NCBI RefSeq assembly: GCF_001704635.1
Contig: NZ_MAXF01000009.1
Location: forward strand, 1 to 42,973
Direction of reading: 5' to 3'
DNA: 42,973 nucleotides
DNA from: Streptomyces sparsogenes
GTDB taxonomy: Bacteria; Actinomycetota; Actinomycetes; Streptomycetales; Streptomycetaceae
Shown here: positions 8,128 to 16,839 of the stretch, piece by piece
Layout of the letters: each line of letters opens with the position of its first letter
Numbering within the stretch: the stretch's first letter is position 1
Translations under genes and position numbers: made by a program
Notes under the pieces: generated by a model
The model's database searches: none
Seen by the model: only the letters and a program-made list of their open reading frames with translations
Told to the model about the DNA's origin: nothing

Positions 8128-9369
8128 GTGACGGCGACACGGGCCACAGGGGCGGCCGACCGGGCCGTATGGGCCGACGCGCCGCTGCTGGCGGACCTGA
8201 TGCCCTGGTCGGTGGGGCCGCTGCGGCTCGGCCGGGCGTGGGTGCTGGGCCCGGACCCGGCGGTGCTCAAGGCGCGCTGGGAGCGGCTGGTCGCCGCCGG
8301 TGACGAGGGCGGGCGGGCGGCGCTGTTCCGCCCGAGCCGCTCCCGGACGCTGCGCAGCGCGGTGCCCCAGTTGCCCGGGCAGCGGACCTCCACCGCCCCG
8401 CTGGCGCTGGAGAGCGGGCGGTGCCCGGAGCCGGTGCGGGTGGCCCACGGGCCGTACGACCAGCAGTGGCTGATCCCCGATCACCGGCTGATCGACGCCG
8501 CCCGGCCGGAGCTGTGGCGGGTGGCCGACGACCGGCAGATCCACGCCGTCGAGGGGGCCGGCCCCGATCCGGCCCCGACGCTGACGTTCTCGGCGCTGCT
8601 GCCGGACGGCCACTCCCCCGCCGGCCGCCCCGGACGCATCCGGCCGCTCTACCGCCGCCCCGGCGGGCGCGAGCCCAATCTGGCGCCGGGGCTGCTCGGC
8701 CTTCTCGCCGCCCGGCTGGCCCGGCCGGTGGGCGCCGAGGACTTCCTGGCCTGGGTCGCCGCCTGCGCCGGTCACCGCCCGGAGGGCTGGGCGGTGCCGC
8801 TGGCCGCCGACCCGGAGACCTGGGAGGCGGGCGTGGAGCTGGGCCGCCGGGCGCTGTGGCTGCATACGCGCGGGGCGCACAGCGGCGAACGCCCGCGCCT
8901 ACCGGGCGGTCAGCGCCCCTACGTACGCGCCGCGCTCCCCGAGCGCGGTCTGCCCGGGACCCTCGCGTACGACCCGGAGGAGGCGGCCCTGCACCTCGGC
9001 GCGGGCCGCGTCGCACCGGTGCCGCGCGCCGCGTGGGAGTTCCACGCGGGCGGGGTGCGGGTGCTGGAGAGCTGGTTCGAGCGCCGTACGGCCCGGGGCG
9101 AGCCCGGCACGCTGGAGGCCGTCGTCCCGGCCGCCTGGCCGCGCGAGTGGACGTCCGAGCTGCTGGAACTGATCACCGTGCTGGCGCTGCTCGCCGAGGA
9201 GCGCCCGGCGCGGCGGGCGCTGGCCGAGCGGCTGGCCGCCGGGCCGCGCATCGGCCCGGCGGAGCTGGGCGAGGCGGGCGTACTGCCGGTGCCCGGCGCG
9301 GCCCGCCGCCCGGCGTCCGTGCTGGATCATCACGAGGAGGGGCCGGGCGGGCAGTTCGCGCTGGTGTGA
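8128..9369 (+). CDS. Type ISP restriction-modification C-terminal-domain protein, stand-alone
   Basis: A 413-aa protein resembling Streptomyces proteins annotated as type ISP restriction/modification enzymes. Diagnostic stretches are DAPLLADLMPWSVGPLRLGR near the N-terminus, DQQWLIPDHRLIDAARPELWRV, RIRPLYRRPGG-EPNLAPGL, and the conserved end PASVLDHHEEGPGGQFAL. These belong to the C-terminal specificity-type region of type ISP enzymes. I see no helicase P-loop, nuclease or NPPY methyltransferase motif, so alone it should not restrict or methylate DNA. The start is GTG 8128, with GGAAGGG 7 nt upstream; the open frame extends to 8074 without a better signal. The actual role is unknown. A strong hairpin terminates it. 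Confidence 0.75.
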   Translation: MTATRATGAADRAVWADAPLLADLMPWSVGPLRLGRAWVLGPDPAVLKARWERLVAAGDEGGRAALFRPSRSRTLRSAVPQLPGQRTSTAPLALESGRCPEPVRVAHGPYDQQWLIPDHRLIDAARPELWRVADDRQIHAVEGAGPDPAPTLTFSALLPDGHSPAGRPGRIRPLYRRPGGREPNLAPGLLGLLAARLARPVGAEDFLAWVAACAGHRPEGWAVPLAADPETWEAGVELGRRALWLHTRGAHSGERPRLPGGQRPYVRAALPERGLPGTLAYDPEEAALHLGAGRVAPVPRAAWEFHAGGVRVLESWFERRTARGEPGTLEAVVPAAWPREWTSELLELITVLALLAEERPARRALAERLAAGPRIGPAELGEAGVLPVPGAARRPASVLDHHEEGPGGQFALV

Positions 9370-9407
9370 GCGCCGCTCCCCCGGTTCGCGACGGGTCGGC
9401 CCTGATA

Positions 9408-9446
9408 CAGGGTTGTTGGGGAACGCGCAGGGTTGTTGGGGAACGC
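9408..9446 (+). repeat. Two tandem 19-bp direct repeats, 20-bp period
   Basis: CAGGGTTGTTGGGGAACGC occurs at 9408-9426 and again at 9428-9446, separated by one G. It is directly 5' of the terminator hairpin and outside any gene. Confidence 0.9.
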
Positions 9447-9486
9447 AGGACACCGACACGCCTGGTCATGGCGTGTCGGTGTCCTG
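9446..9486. terminator. Bidirectional terminator hairpin, 17-bp perfect stem
   Basis: Arms 9446-9462 and 9470-9486 pair perfectly around the 7-nt loop TGGTCAT. The hairpin lies between convergent genes (type ISP domain protein on plus, small protein on minus). There is no U-tract, as is usual in Streptomyces. Confidence 0.8.
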
Positions 9487-9548
9487 TATGCACCACAGAG
9501 TCACTGCACGGCCTCACCGGCTGGAGCGGGCCGGACGGGCCGCACGGG

Positions 9549-9812
9549 TCAGTGGCGGCTGCCGAACAGCGAACGGCGCAGTCGGCGCAGCGGCGCGAAC
9601 AGCGAGACCCTGGCGCCCCTGTTCCGCTCCGTGCGCGCGTGGTCCCGCGCGGTCAGCTCCTGCATCAGCACCGCCGCACCCTCCGCCTCCCGCTGTGGCA
9701 CGGCAGGGCCGGCCAGCACCGCGAGATGGCGGTCGAGGCGGGCGCTGGTCGAACCGCTCCCGCAGGTGATGGCAGGCACGCGCGGCCTGCTGCGTACTGT
9801 TATCTGCTCCAT
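9549..9812 (-). CDS. Small conserved actinobacterial protein of unknown function
   Basis: An 87-aa protein starting MEQITVRSRPRVPAITCGSG and ending in a basic tail LRRLRRSLFGSRH. I recognise it as a small Streptomyces protein without assigned function. The middle RLDRHLAVLAGPAVPQREAEGAAVLMQELTARDH is predicted helical; the Cys-Gly-Ser-Gly near residue 17 has no assigned role. Start ATG 9812 is preceded by GTGGGGAGTGAC, a clear binding site; the frame is open nine codons further without one. It sits alone, convergent with the type ISP domain gene. No membrane segment or signal peptide is seen. Confidence 0.65.
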   Translation of the reverse strand: MEQITVRSRPRVPAITCGSGSTSARLDRHLAVLAGPAVPQREAEGAAVLMQELTARDHARTERNRGARVSLFAPLRRLRRSLFGSRH

Positions 9813-9910
9813 TGTCACTCCCCACCCGTACGAGGGCACCCGCCCCGGGCAGAGTAACCCTACCTCGGCGAGCCGTCACCCACGCACCCCCGGTCGCTGA
9901 TTCACCTTCA

Positions 9911-9927
9911 CGTCAAGGGCGTTGACG
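9911..9927. promoter_or_regulatory. Inverted repeat upstream of the small conserved gene
   Basis: CGTCAA-GGGCG-TTGACG, 6-bp arms, lies between the end of the anti-sigma gene and the start of the 87-aa gene, both on minus. It could be an operator for the small gene or a weak terminator. TTGACG also resembles a -35 box. Confidence 0.3.
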
Positions 9928-9940
9928 CGTTCACCGCGAA

Positions 9941-11007
9941 TCATGGATCACTCAGGGCGAGTTGCACGACCGGATTCGTGGTCGGCCGGGGCGAGCCGCC
10001 GGCCGGTTCCAAGGTCACCGCCAGGCGCTCGGTGTCCGCCCCGAAGCCGCCCGTGACCAGCGGGTCCCCCTCCCCGCTGCCCTTGAGGAGACCGGCCGGG
10101 CGGGGAGCGGCGGACCCGCCGGGACCCGCGTCGATCAGCCAGAGCTGGTAGGCGCGCCCCTCGGGCGGCGCGGGCAGCCCGAAGACGGTGACCACGGCCG
10201 CGCCGAGCCGGCGGGAGGTGACGGCGTTGATGCCGCGGCCCCGCGCGTCCCGCCCGCTCACGCCGCGGGCGTCCGGCGCCGACAGCACCTGCTCGACGGC
10301 GCGTGTCGCGCCCCGCGCGCGGTCCAGCTCCTCGCGGGTGCGGGCCAGTTCGACCCCGGGCACGACCGCGGCGGCCAGGGACAGCGCGGCGGCCGCCGCG
10401 GCGAGCCGCAGGCCGAACGCGGGGCGCCGGAAGGACGGGGACGGGCCCGCGGCGCGCGCCCGCCGCCCGCCGGGCCCGGGGCGGCCCGCGTGGGCGGCGC
10501 GGGCCGGCTGCCCGGCGGGTCCGCCGGCCGCGGCCGAGGGCGCCTCCTGAGGGGTGGCCCGGGCGGCCGCCAGCACCCGGTCCCGCATCCCTGGCGGGGC
10601 AGGGACCGTCACCGCCCGCGCCAGCCGCACCGCGCCCTGCGCCAGCTCCCGCACGTCCCGGGCGCACCCCGGGCAGCGGGCCAGGTGCCGCTCGTACCGA
10701 CGCCGCTCCCGGGGCGCCAGCGCGTCGAGGGCGTACGCGGCGGCCGACGTGTGCGCCTTGCGCCCCCTGCCGCCCCGGTACGCCGGGGCCCGATCGGCCG
10801 CCCGGGCGAAGATCCAGTCGGCCGCCCGGTTGTCGGTCCCGCCGGGGGTCCGGTCCGGGGTCCCGCCGGGGGTCCGGCCGGAGGTCCCGCCGGGGGTCCG
10901 GTCCGGGGTCCCGCCGGGGGTCGGGTCGGGGGCCCCGCCGGGGGTCCGGTCCGGGGTCCCGCCGGGGGCCGGGTCGGGGGCCCCGCCGGGGTCCCGCCGG
11001 TGCTCAT
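9941..11007 (-). pseudogene. RskA-like anti-sigma factor, frame broken once in an N-terminal repeat array
   Basis: Downstream of about 10834 the minus strand encodes a zinc-binding anti-sigma factor: AYALDALAPRERRRYERHLARCPGC (HxxxCxxC; split here as AYALDALAPRERRRY-ERHLARCPGC), a transmembrane helix around LRLAAAAAALSLAAAVVPGV, and an RskA extracytoplasmic domain (AVVTVFGLPAPPEGRAYQLWLID, GSPRPTTNPVVQLALS). Upstream lie about seven 24-bp units encoding TPGGTPDR repeats with no start codon in that frame. The natural start, ATG 11007 with GGGAG 8 nt upstream, is one base out of frame. The unit next to it has four G (plus strand near 10988-10991) where the others have five. Restoring one G puts the ATG in frame and gives about 355 aa. 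Either a sequencing error or a real slippage mutation. No cognate sigma gene is adjacent. Confidence 0.75.
10835..11002. repeat. 24-bp tandem repeat array, about seven units
   Basis: The plus-strand unit begins GGTCCCGCCGGGGGTCCGG and recurs every 24 bp from 10835, with small substitutions and a degenerate last unit at 10979-11002 that lacks one G. It encodes Thr-Pro-Gly-Gly-Thr-Pro-Asp-Arg-like octapeptides in the anti-sigma frame. Confidence 0.9.
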
Positions 11008-12001
11008 ACCGCCGCTCCCAAGGTCCTCGCCCTCCCGGCGGCTGACCCGCTATCCGCAGGGCCGGCTCTCCTCCCCGCCCGACGAGCGGGCCGCCGCGCT
11101 GCGCACCGCGCCGGGCGGCCCGCCGCTCGCCGACTCGCGGGCGGGCGGGGCGTCAGAGGGCGCGGAGGGGGCGGAGAGGCGGGAGGAGGCGCCCGGCGGC
11201 GGGGTGTTCCCGCGCGGCGTGGACCGCTGGACCCAGGCGCTCACCGCGCTGGTGGCGCGGCACGACATCACCCCGTTCTTCGCCGTGACCGCCTTCGCCA
11301 CCGCGATGCTGCTCGGCGCGGTGCACGCGCTCGCCCCGGGCCACGGCAAGACGCTCATGGCGGCGGCCGCGGCGGCGGGCGGGCGCACCGCGATGCGCGA
11401 CGTGCTGGCGCTCGTGGCTTCGGTGACGGTGACCCATACGCTCGGCGTGTTCGCGCTGGGCCTGTTGGTCACGGCGGGGTCGGCCGCCGCGCCGTCCGTG
11501 ATCGCGTGGCTGGGCGTGGCGAGCGGGGTGCTCGTGGCGCTGGCGGGGGCGGGACTGCTGCGCAAGGCGCTGCGGGTGCGTCGCGGTTCCGTACACCATC
11601 ACCACCACCATCAACCTCATCACCATCACCACCCACATACCTCCGGCCGTCCCACGCTGCGCGGCACCCTCCTCCTCGGCTTCGCCGGCGGGCTCGTGCC
11701 CAGCCCGTCCGCCGTGGTGGTCCTGGTGGGCGCGGCGGCGCTGGGGCAGGCGTGGTTCGGCTTCCTGCTGGTGCTGGCGTACGGGGCGGGGCTGGCGCTG
11801 ACGCTGACGCTGGCCGAGGCCGCGGTGGTGCGCCTGGGGCGCCGGGCCACGCGGCGGCTGGCCGCCCGGGCCGGGGACGGCGGCCCCGGCCGACGGGTGC
11901 TGCGGCTCCTGCACCGCGCCTCGCCCGTCGGCACGGCCGCCGTGGTGCTGGCGCTGGGCTGCGGGCTGGTGCTCAGGGGGGCGGCGGCCGCCATGGGCTG
12001 A
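11000..12001 (+). CDS. NicO/UreH-type nickel/cobalt efflux transporter, 5'-truncated
   Basis: The membrane part is complete: a helix with HALAPGHGKTLMAAAAAAG (His and Asp/His-type metal motif of the NicO family), further helices, a cytoplasmic His-rich loop at about 11596-11640 (runs of six and five His), GGLVPSPSAVVVLVGAAALG and a last helix ending at AAAAMG. NicO/RcnA-type proteins export Ni or Co. Actinobacterial homologues of this form usually have a secretion signal and an N-terminal extracytoplasmic domain. Here recognisable sequence begins only at RRLTRYPQGRLSSPPDER (about 11037) and what lies before is the anti-sigma start region. No good start exists; GTG 11000 is the first in-frame one near the junction and overlaps the anti-sigma start. 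GTG 11203 would keep only the membrane part. Function may be retained or lost. Confidence 0.7.
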   Translation: MLIPPLPRSSPSRRLTRYPQGRLSSPPDERAAALRTAPGGPPLADSRAGGASEGAEGAERREEAPGGGVFPRGVDRWTQALTALVARHDITPFFAVTAFATAMLLGAVHALAPGHGKTLMAAAAAAGGRTAMRDVLALVASVTVTHTLGVFALGLLVTAGSAAAPSVIAWLGVASGVLVALAGAGLLRKALRVRRGSVHHHHHHQPHHHHHPHTSGRPTLRGTLLLGFAGGLVPSPSAVVVLVGAAALGQAWFGFLLVLAYGAGLALTLTLAEAAVVRLGRRATRRLAARAGDGGPGRRVLRLLHRASPVGTAAVVLALGCGLVLRGAAAAMG

Positions 12002-12010
12002 CCCATGCGA

Positions 12011-12040
12011 GGAGGCCCCGGACGGACGTCCGGGGCCTCC
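12011..12040. terminator. Terminator hairpin between nicO and the SGNH lipase
   Basis: Perfect 13-bp stem, arms 12011-12023 and 12028-12040, with a GGAC loop, 9 nt after the nicO stop and between convergent genes. Confidence 0.8.
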
Positions 12041-12100
12041 CGCTCTCACGTGGGGGGTGGAGAAGGTGCGTTTGGTGGCGAGGTACAAGCAAACAGCTGA

Positions 12101-12913
12101 TCAGATCCCGTCGGCCGCGTTCAGGACGGGGAGGTAGCCGCCGGACTGACCCGCGGCGGTCGGGTGGTAGGACTCGTCGATGGGCCAGGTGACGCTGTGC
12201 AGCCACTCGCTGCCGGAGCAGATCTCGTGGCCGGTGAACGGGGTGGCGACGTCACCGAAGGAGAAGCCGTGGGCGGTGGCGCGCCCCCTGATGACGGAGT
12301 TCAGGAAGTCGGAGGCGTTGTTGATGGCGGAGCGCTCGCTCTCGGTGAGCCCCGCGATGCAGTCGCCCTGGAGCTTGTAGAAGCGCGGGTAGCCGAGGAC
12401 GACGACGCGGGCGGACGGCGCCTTGGAGCTGATCGCGTTGTACACCTGGTCCAGCTTGCCGGGCAGAGTGTTCTGGGCGTAGCTGCGGGCGTTGGCGACG
12501 GCGGTGAGGCAGTTGTCCTCCCCGGGCAGCACACAGGTGGTCATGACGTCGGCGAAGCCGGCGTCGTTGCCGCCGATGGAGATGGAGACCAGGCCGGTGC
12601 CGGAGTTGAGCGGGCCGAGCTGGTTGTTGAGGACGTCGCCGGTCTTGGCGCCGGAGCAGGCGGTGAAGTTGAAGCTGGAGGGGGCGTGCGCATTGGCCCA
12701 GAGGCGGGGGTAGGCCTTGGTGCTGCGCTTGCAACTGCCGCTGGCGGAGTCGTAGCTGCCGGAGCCGACGCCGGACGAGTAGGAGTCGCCGAGCGCCACG
12801 TAGGCGGGCGCCGCGGCGCTCTCCGCGGCCTGGGCCGCGCCGGCGCCGGTGAGGGCGAGCACGGCGCCGACCACGAAGGAACAGGCGGTGGCCGTGAGTC
12901 TGGACAGTTTCAT
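12101..12913 (-). CDS. Secreted SGNH/GDSL-family lipase or esterase
   Basis: A 270-aa exported hydrolase. Start ATG 12913 (MKLSRLTATACSFVVGAVLA) has AGGGAGA upstream and opens a Sec signal peptide cleaved near AAQAAES; the longer frame to 13048 has no signal and is not used. Block I is YVALGDSYSSG with the nucleophile Ser, the oxyanion Asn is in SIGGNDAGF, and DESYHPTAAGQ carries the catalytic His and Asp. Six cysteines in the mature part (for example ASGSCKRST, FTACSGAK, TTCVLPGEDNC, GDCIAG, HEICSG) fit the three disulfides of Streptomyces lipases such as the S. rimosus type. It acts outside the cell on lipid or aryl esters. Monocistronic, convergent with nicO. Confidence 0.93.
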   Translation of the reverse strand: MKLSRLTATACSFVVGAVLALTGAGAAQAAESAAAPAYVALGDSYSSGVGSGSYDSASGSCKRSTKAYPRLWANAHAPSSFNFTACSGAKTGDVLNNQLGPLNSGTGLVSISIGGNDAGFADVMTTCVLPGEDNCLTAVANARSYAQNTLPGKLDQVYNAISSKAPSARVVVLGYPRFYKLQGDCIAGLTESERSAINNASDFLNSVIRGRATAHGFSFGDVATPFTGHEICSGSEWLHSVTWPIDESYHPTAAGQSGGYLPVLNAADGI

Positions 12914-13143
12914 TCGGTCTCCCTTAGCAGGACTGCTGCCGATGCTGGTGCGACACGACCGCCCACCAAGGGGGCAATCGCGTTCGAAACCGTCTGTCAC
13001 GTCGCTCGCGCGGTACCGCCTGCGCCCGGCGTGACATGGATATGTCATCCCGCCGAAACGAGGGGTCTATGCGTGTAGTTGGGAAAATCTTCTGGTCGTA
13101 TCGATGAACTTCGCTCAGGACGGCCCGTCAGGAACGGTGCGGC

Positions 13144-14133
13144 TCACCGCTCCAGGCGGCTCAGGGCCCGCATGGCCTCGCGCTCGATGCGGGAAAGCTC
13201 GCCGAGGACGGTGCCCGCCTGGGCGAGGCACCGCTCATCGCCCGACTCACCGGCCTTCGTGATCAGCGCCGCGACTTCCGTCCACAGCAGGGCCGCCTCG
13301 GCGTACAGCCCGTGGCCCGTGCGCAGGTGGCCGCTGTCGAGCAGCGGGGCGCATTCGGCGAGGAAGTCGCGGTAGAGGTTGCGGAACAGGGCCCCGCCGG
13401 TGCCGGCCTTCTCCATCAGGAGGGCGGCCCGCGGCAGGTCCCGGCGCGGGTCGTCGGTGCGCTGGAGCCAGCCGCGGACCAGCTTCCCGGCCTTCTCGAT
13501 GCCCCGGTGGCCGAGGTTGGCGATGGGCGGGTGGAGGAAGGCGTCGGCGCAGGCGGTGATGGCGTCGACGACCTGACTCCGGAGGGACGGCAGGCCCCTC
13601 GGGGCGGTGAGGGTGAACGACCGGTGCCTGGCGCTCATCGGCCCGCGCGCGGCCCTGGCCCGGGCCAGACCGGCCAGGCTGGTGGACACCGCCCCGCCTT
13701 GCTGATCGGTGTCCACCAGGTAGGCGTCCTGGTCGTCATAGCCGTACATGGCGACGATATGGCCGCCGAAGTGCACCTTCGAGGTGAAGTAGTCCAGGTG
13801 GTAGCTGTCGAGCTGGAGTCCGACGGGGCGGCCGGCGTCGATGGCCGCCACCACGTTCTCCCATCCCCTGCGGGGCGAGGTGGTTTCCCGGACCACCAGT
13901 TCCAGGTCGAGCCTCGCGGCCAGGTTCCGGGTGAGTTCGAAGGGCTTGACCCGTCCCCCGAGGAAGGGGAAGCCCATGTTCTTGCTGTCCCAGTAGACGA
14001 AGGACAGGCCGGAGCCGAGGCCGAACAGCATGGGCTCGGACAGATCGAGCCCTTGGTGGCGCAGCAGCACCCCCGAGGCCGTGGTCTCGCAGTGCCGCGT
14101 ACCGCGGGCGTCGATGTCTGTCACCGTGGTCAT
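13144..14133 (-). CDS. BtrH N-terminal domain / DUF4872 protein
   Basis: A 329-aa protein with a papain-like BtrH N-terminal domain. RHCETTASGVLLRHQGLDLSEP (split RHCETTASG-VLLRHQG) carries the likely nucleophile Cys, followed by FGLGSGLSFVYW; the candidate His lies in VHFGGHIVAMYGYDDQDAYLVDT. The C-terminal part, from about residue 165, is the helical DUF4872 region. BtrH itself transfers an acyl side chain from carrier protein in butirosin biosynthesis; here no carrier protein, glycosyl transferase or aminoglycoside gene is near, so the acyl acceptor is unknown and a peptidase-like or amidase role is possible. ATG 14133 has GGAGAG 9 nt upstream. A 31-bp inverted repeat and three ATGAC words lie just upstream. 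Confidence 0.85.
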   Translation of the reverse strand: MTTVTDIDARGTRHCETTASGVLLRHQGLDLSEPMLFGLGSGLSFVYWDSKNMGFPFLGGRVKPFELTRNLAARLDLELVVRETTSPRRGWENVVAAIDAGRPVGLQLDSYHLDYFTSKVHFGGHIVAMYGYDDQDAYLVDTDQQGGAVSTSLAGLARARAARGPMSARHRSFTLTAPRGLPSLRSQVVDAITACADAFLHPPIANLGHRGIEKAGKLVRGWLQRTDDPRRDLPRAALLMEKAGTGGALFRNLYRDFLAECAPLLDSGHLRTGHGLYAEAALLWTEVAALITKAGESGDERCLAQAGTVLGELSRIEREAMRALSRLER

Positions 14134-14170
14134 GCCGTGCTCTCCTGGCCGGGGGACGATCCGCCCTCAT

Positions 14171-14201
14171 GGTGGACTCTCCCACGGCGGGAGAGTCCAC
14201 C
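14171..14201. promoter_or_regulatory. Perfect 13-bp inverted repeat upstream of the BtrH-like gene
   Basis: GGTGGACTCTCCC, spacer ACGGC, then GGGAGAGTCCACC, 38 nt before the start. It could be an operator or, if transcribed, a hairpin in the 5' leader. Confidence 0.65.
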
Positions 14202-14239
14202 CGCATGACGTCCACCCGTATGACACCCGCTGCATGACG
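14202..14239. repeat. Three ATGAC direct repeats, 14-15 bp spacing
   Basis: CGCATGACG (14202), CGTATGACA (14217) and TGCATGACG (14231) lie in tandem next to the inverted repeat in the intergenic region 14134-14428. They could be a regulator box; no further gene is seen in this gap. Confidence 0.4.
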
Positions 14240-14428
14240 CCCTATATCGGGTAAGACTATGCATGAACGCCCCCATTCGGCGGGCTTCTTCGAGAACAGC
14301 TCGGTAAACGCCCGTAAACCCGGGTGCGCGACGGCCCTTCGTGCTGAATCATGGCTCGGGAGTGCGCTGACCGACGCACCGCCCCGCTCCTCCCGTCTCG
14401 TCCCGTCCCGTCTTCCAGGAGGCAGGCC

Positions 14429-15526
<1,098 letters not shown>

Positions 15527-15546
15527 CGCCTGCCGGGCCGGGCTGC

Positions 15547-16368
15547 TCAGGCGTACAGGTCCCGCAGGCGCACCGACAGGCAGGTCACACAGCCCTCCAT
15601 CTTCTCGAACTCGCTGATGTCCACGGGCACCGGCTCGTACCCGAGGTCCGCGAACAGCTCGGCGCTCCTGGGCGCGCTCGCGGCCATCAGCAGCTTGCCG
15701 CCGCCGAGCAGCACGACGTGGGCGCCGGACGCCTCCGGGACCGCGAGGAAGCGCGGGAACGCCCGCACGTCGTCGACCAGCGGCGGATAGCCGATCACCG
15801 TGCCGTCGGGGAGGGCGGTGACCGCCGACTTGAGATGGAGCACCTTGCTGACCGGGACGGCCACCACCCGGGCGCCGAGCGGCTCGAAGACGGCGCGCAG
15901 CTGCCGTACGCCGCCGGCGTCGGTGCGACCGCCGCGCCCCACGTAGAGGGTGTCGCCGATCTTGAGGACGTCGCCGCCGTCCAGGGTGCCGGGCTCGCGG
16001 ATCCGGTTCACCGAGCAGCCGAGCGCGGTGACCGTCTCCTCGGCACTGGCGATTTCGGCGCGCCGGGCGGCGGCACCGGGGCGGGCGATCAGCGCGACGT
16101 TCTTGTAGACGACCATGGTGTCCTCGACGAACACGCCGTCCGGGCAGTCGTCCGCCGGGGGCACCTCCACCGGCTCCCAGCCGTGGGCGCGCAGCGCCAC
16201 GACGTAGACCTCCCACTGCCGCAGCGCCAGCGCGGCGTCCACCGGCTCGCGGTCGATGTGGGTGACGAGCCCTTCGGCGAGCCGGGGGCTGGGGCGCCGG
16301 ACGACGGCTTTGGCACCGATGGCTGTGGTACCGATGGCTGTGGCACCGATGACTGTGGCAGGGGGCAC
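15547..16368 (-). CDS. ddaH: Dimethylargininase (DDAH)
   Basis: A 273-aa amidinotransferase-fold hydrolase that converts N-omega-methylated arginine to citrulline plus methylamine. Key stretches: PDGVFVEDTMVVYKN (substrate-binding Asp/Glu), LDGGDVLKIGDTLYVG, KVLHLKSAVTALPDG with the catalytic His, and the C-terminal nucleophile Cys in EGCVTCLSVRLRDLYA. Length fits. Start GTG 16368 has GAGGAGACACC just upstream. The first 20 residues contain a short repeat (ATVIG-ATAIG-TTAIG-AKAV) encoded by 15-bp units absent from the normal enzyme core. It follows the gntR gene with a 62-nt gap on the same strand. Confidence 0.93.
   Translation of the reverse strand: MPPATVIGATAIGTTAIGAKAVVRRPSPRLAEGLVTHIDREPVDAALALRQWEVYVVALRAHGWEPVEVPPADDCPDGVFVEDTMVVYKNVALIARPGAAARRAEIASAEETVTALGCSVNRIREPGTLDGGDVLKIGDTLYVGRGGRTDAGGVRQLRAVFEPLGARVVAVPVSKVLHLKSAVTALPDGTVIGYPPLVDDVRAFPRFLAVPEASGAHVVLLGGGKLLMAASAPRSAELFADLGYEPVPVDISEFEKMEGCVTCLSVRLRDLYA
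16311..16360. repeat. 15-bp tandem repeat at the 5' end of ddaH
   Basis: Three units: TGGCACCGATGGCTG (16311), TGGTACCGATGGCTG (16326), TGGCACCGATGACTG (16341), then TGGCA. The length is a multiple of three, so copy number would alter only the N-terminal pentapeptide count. Confidence 0.85.
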
Positions 16369-16430
16369 GGTGTCTCCTCGACTCCATACTGTGCGGCCTT
16401 GACGCTCTGACACACCTTTGGTTCCTCGGC

Positions 16431-16808
16431 TCACCCGTCGGCGTAAGCCGCCCGCAGCGCCTCCTCGACGGCGGTGAGGGCGGCGGCCCGGTCCAGGCCG
16501 AGCCGCCGGGCCCGCTGGGCGTAGGCCGCCGCCGCGCTCGCGGCCTCGCGGGCGGCCGCGTCGCCCGCGGCGGCGACGAAGGTGCCGTGGCGGCCACGGG
16601 TCTCGATCACCCCGTCCGACTCCAGCGCGCGGTAGGCCTTGGCCACGGTGTTCGCGGCGAGCCCCAGCTCCCCGGCGAAGCCGCGTACGGTGGGCAGCTT
16701 GTAGCCCACCGGCAGGGTCCCGGAGCGCACCTGGTCGGCGATCTGGGCGCGGATCTGTTCGAAGGGGGCCGTCGCCGAATCCGGGTCGACGGTGATCTGC
16801 AGGGCCAC
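16431..16808 (-). CDS. GntR-family regulator, YtrA subfamily
   Basis: A 125-aa short GntR regulator. It begins VALQITVDPDSATAPFEQI, has the winged helix LPVGYKLPTVRGFAGELGLAANTVAKAYR and wing DGVIETRGRHGTFV, and ends in a short two-helix dimerisation region, as in the YtrA group that lacks a large effector domain. Start GTG 16808 has GGAGA 8 nt upstream. The frame is open to ATG 16850, but that codon sits within the palindrome 16840-16860, which I take as its operator. YtrA regulators usually control adjacent transporters by direct ligand-responsive repression; here the next gene is ddaH. Confidence 0.85.
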   Translation of the reverse strand: MALQITVDPDSATAPFEQIRAQIADQVRSGTLPVGYKLPTVRGFAGELGLAANTVAKAYRALESDGVIETRGRHGTFVAAAGDAAAREAASAAAAYAQRARRLGLDRAAALTAVEEALRAAYADG

Positions 16809-16839
16809 GGGCCGGTCTCCAGGGCGTGCGGGCGGTTTT

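Noticed and set aside
11590..11640. CAC/CAT repeat in nicO as a microsatellite
   Set aside because: It encodes the His-rich metal loop normal for NicO/RcnA-type transporters, in frame and interrupted; a functional feature.
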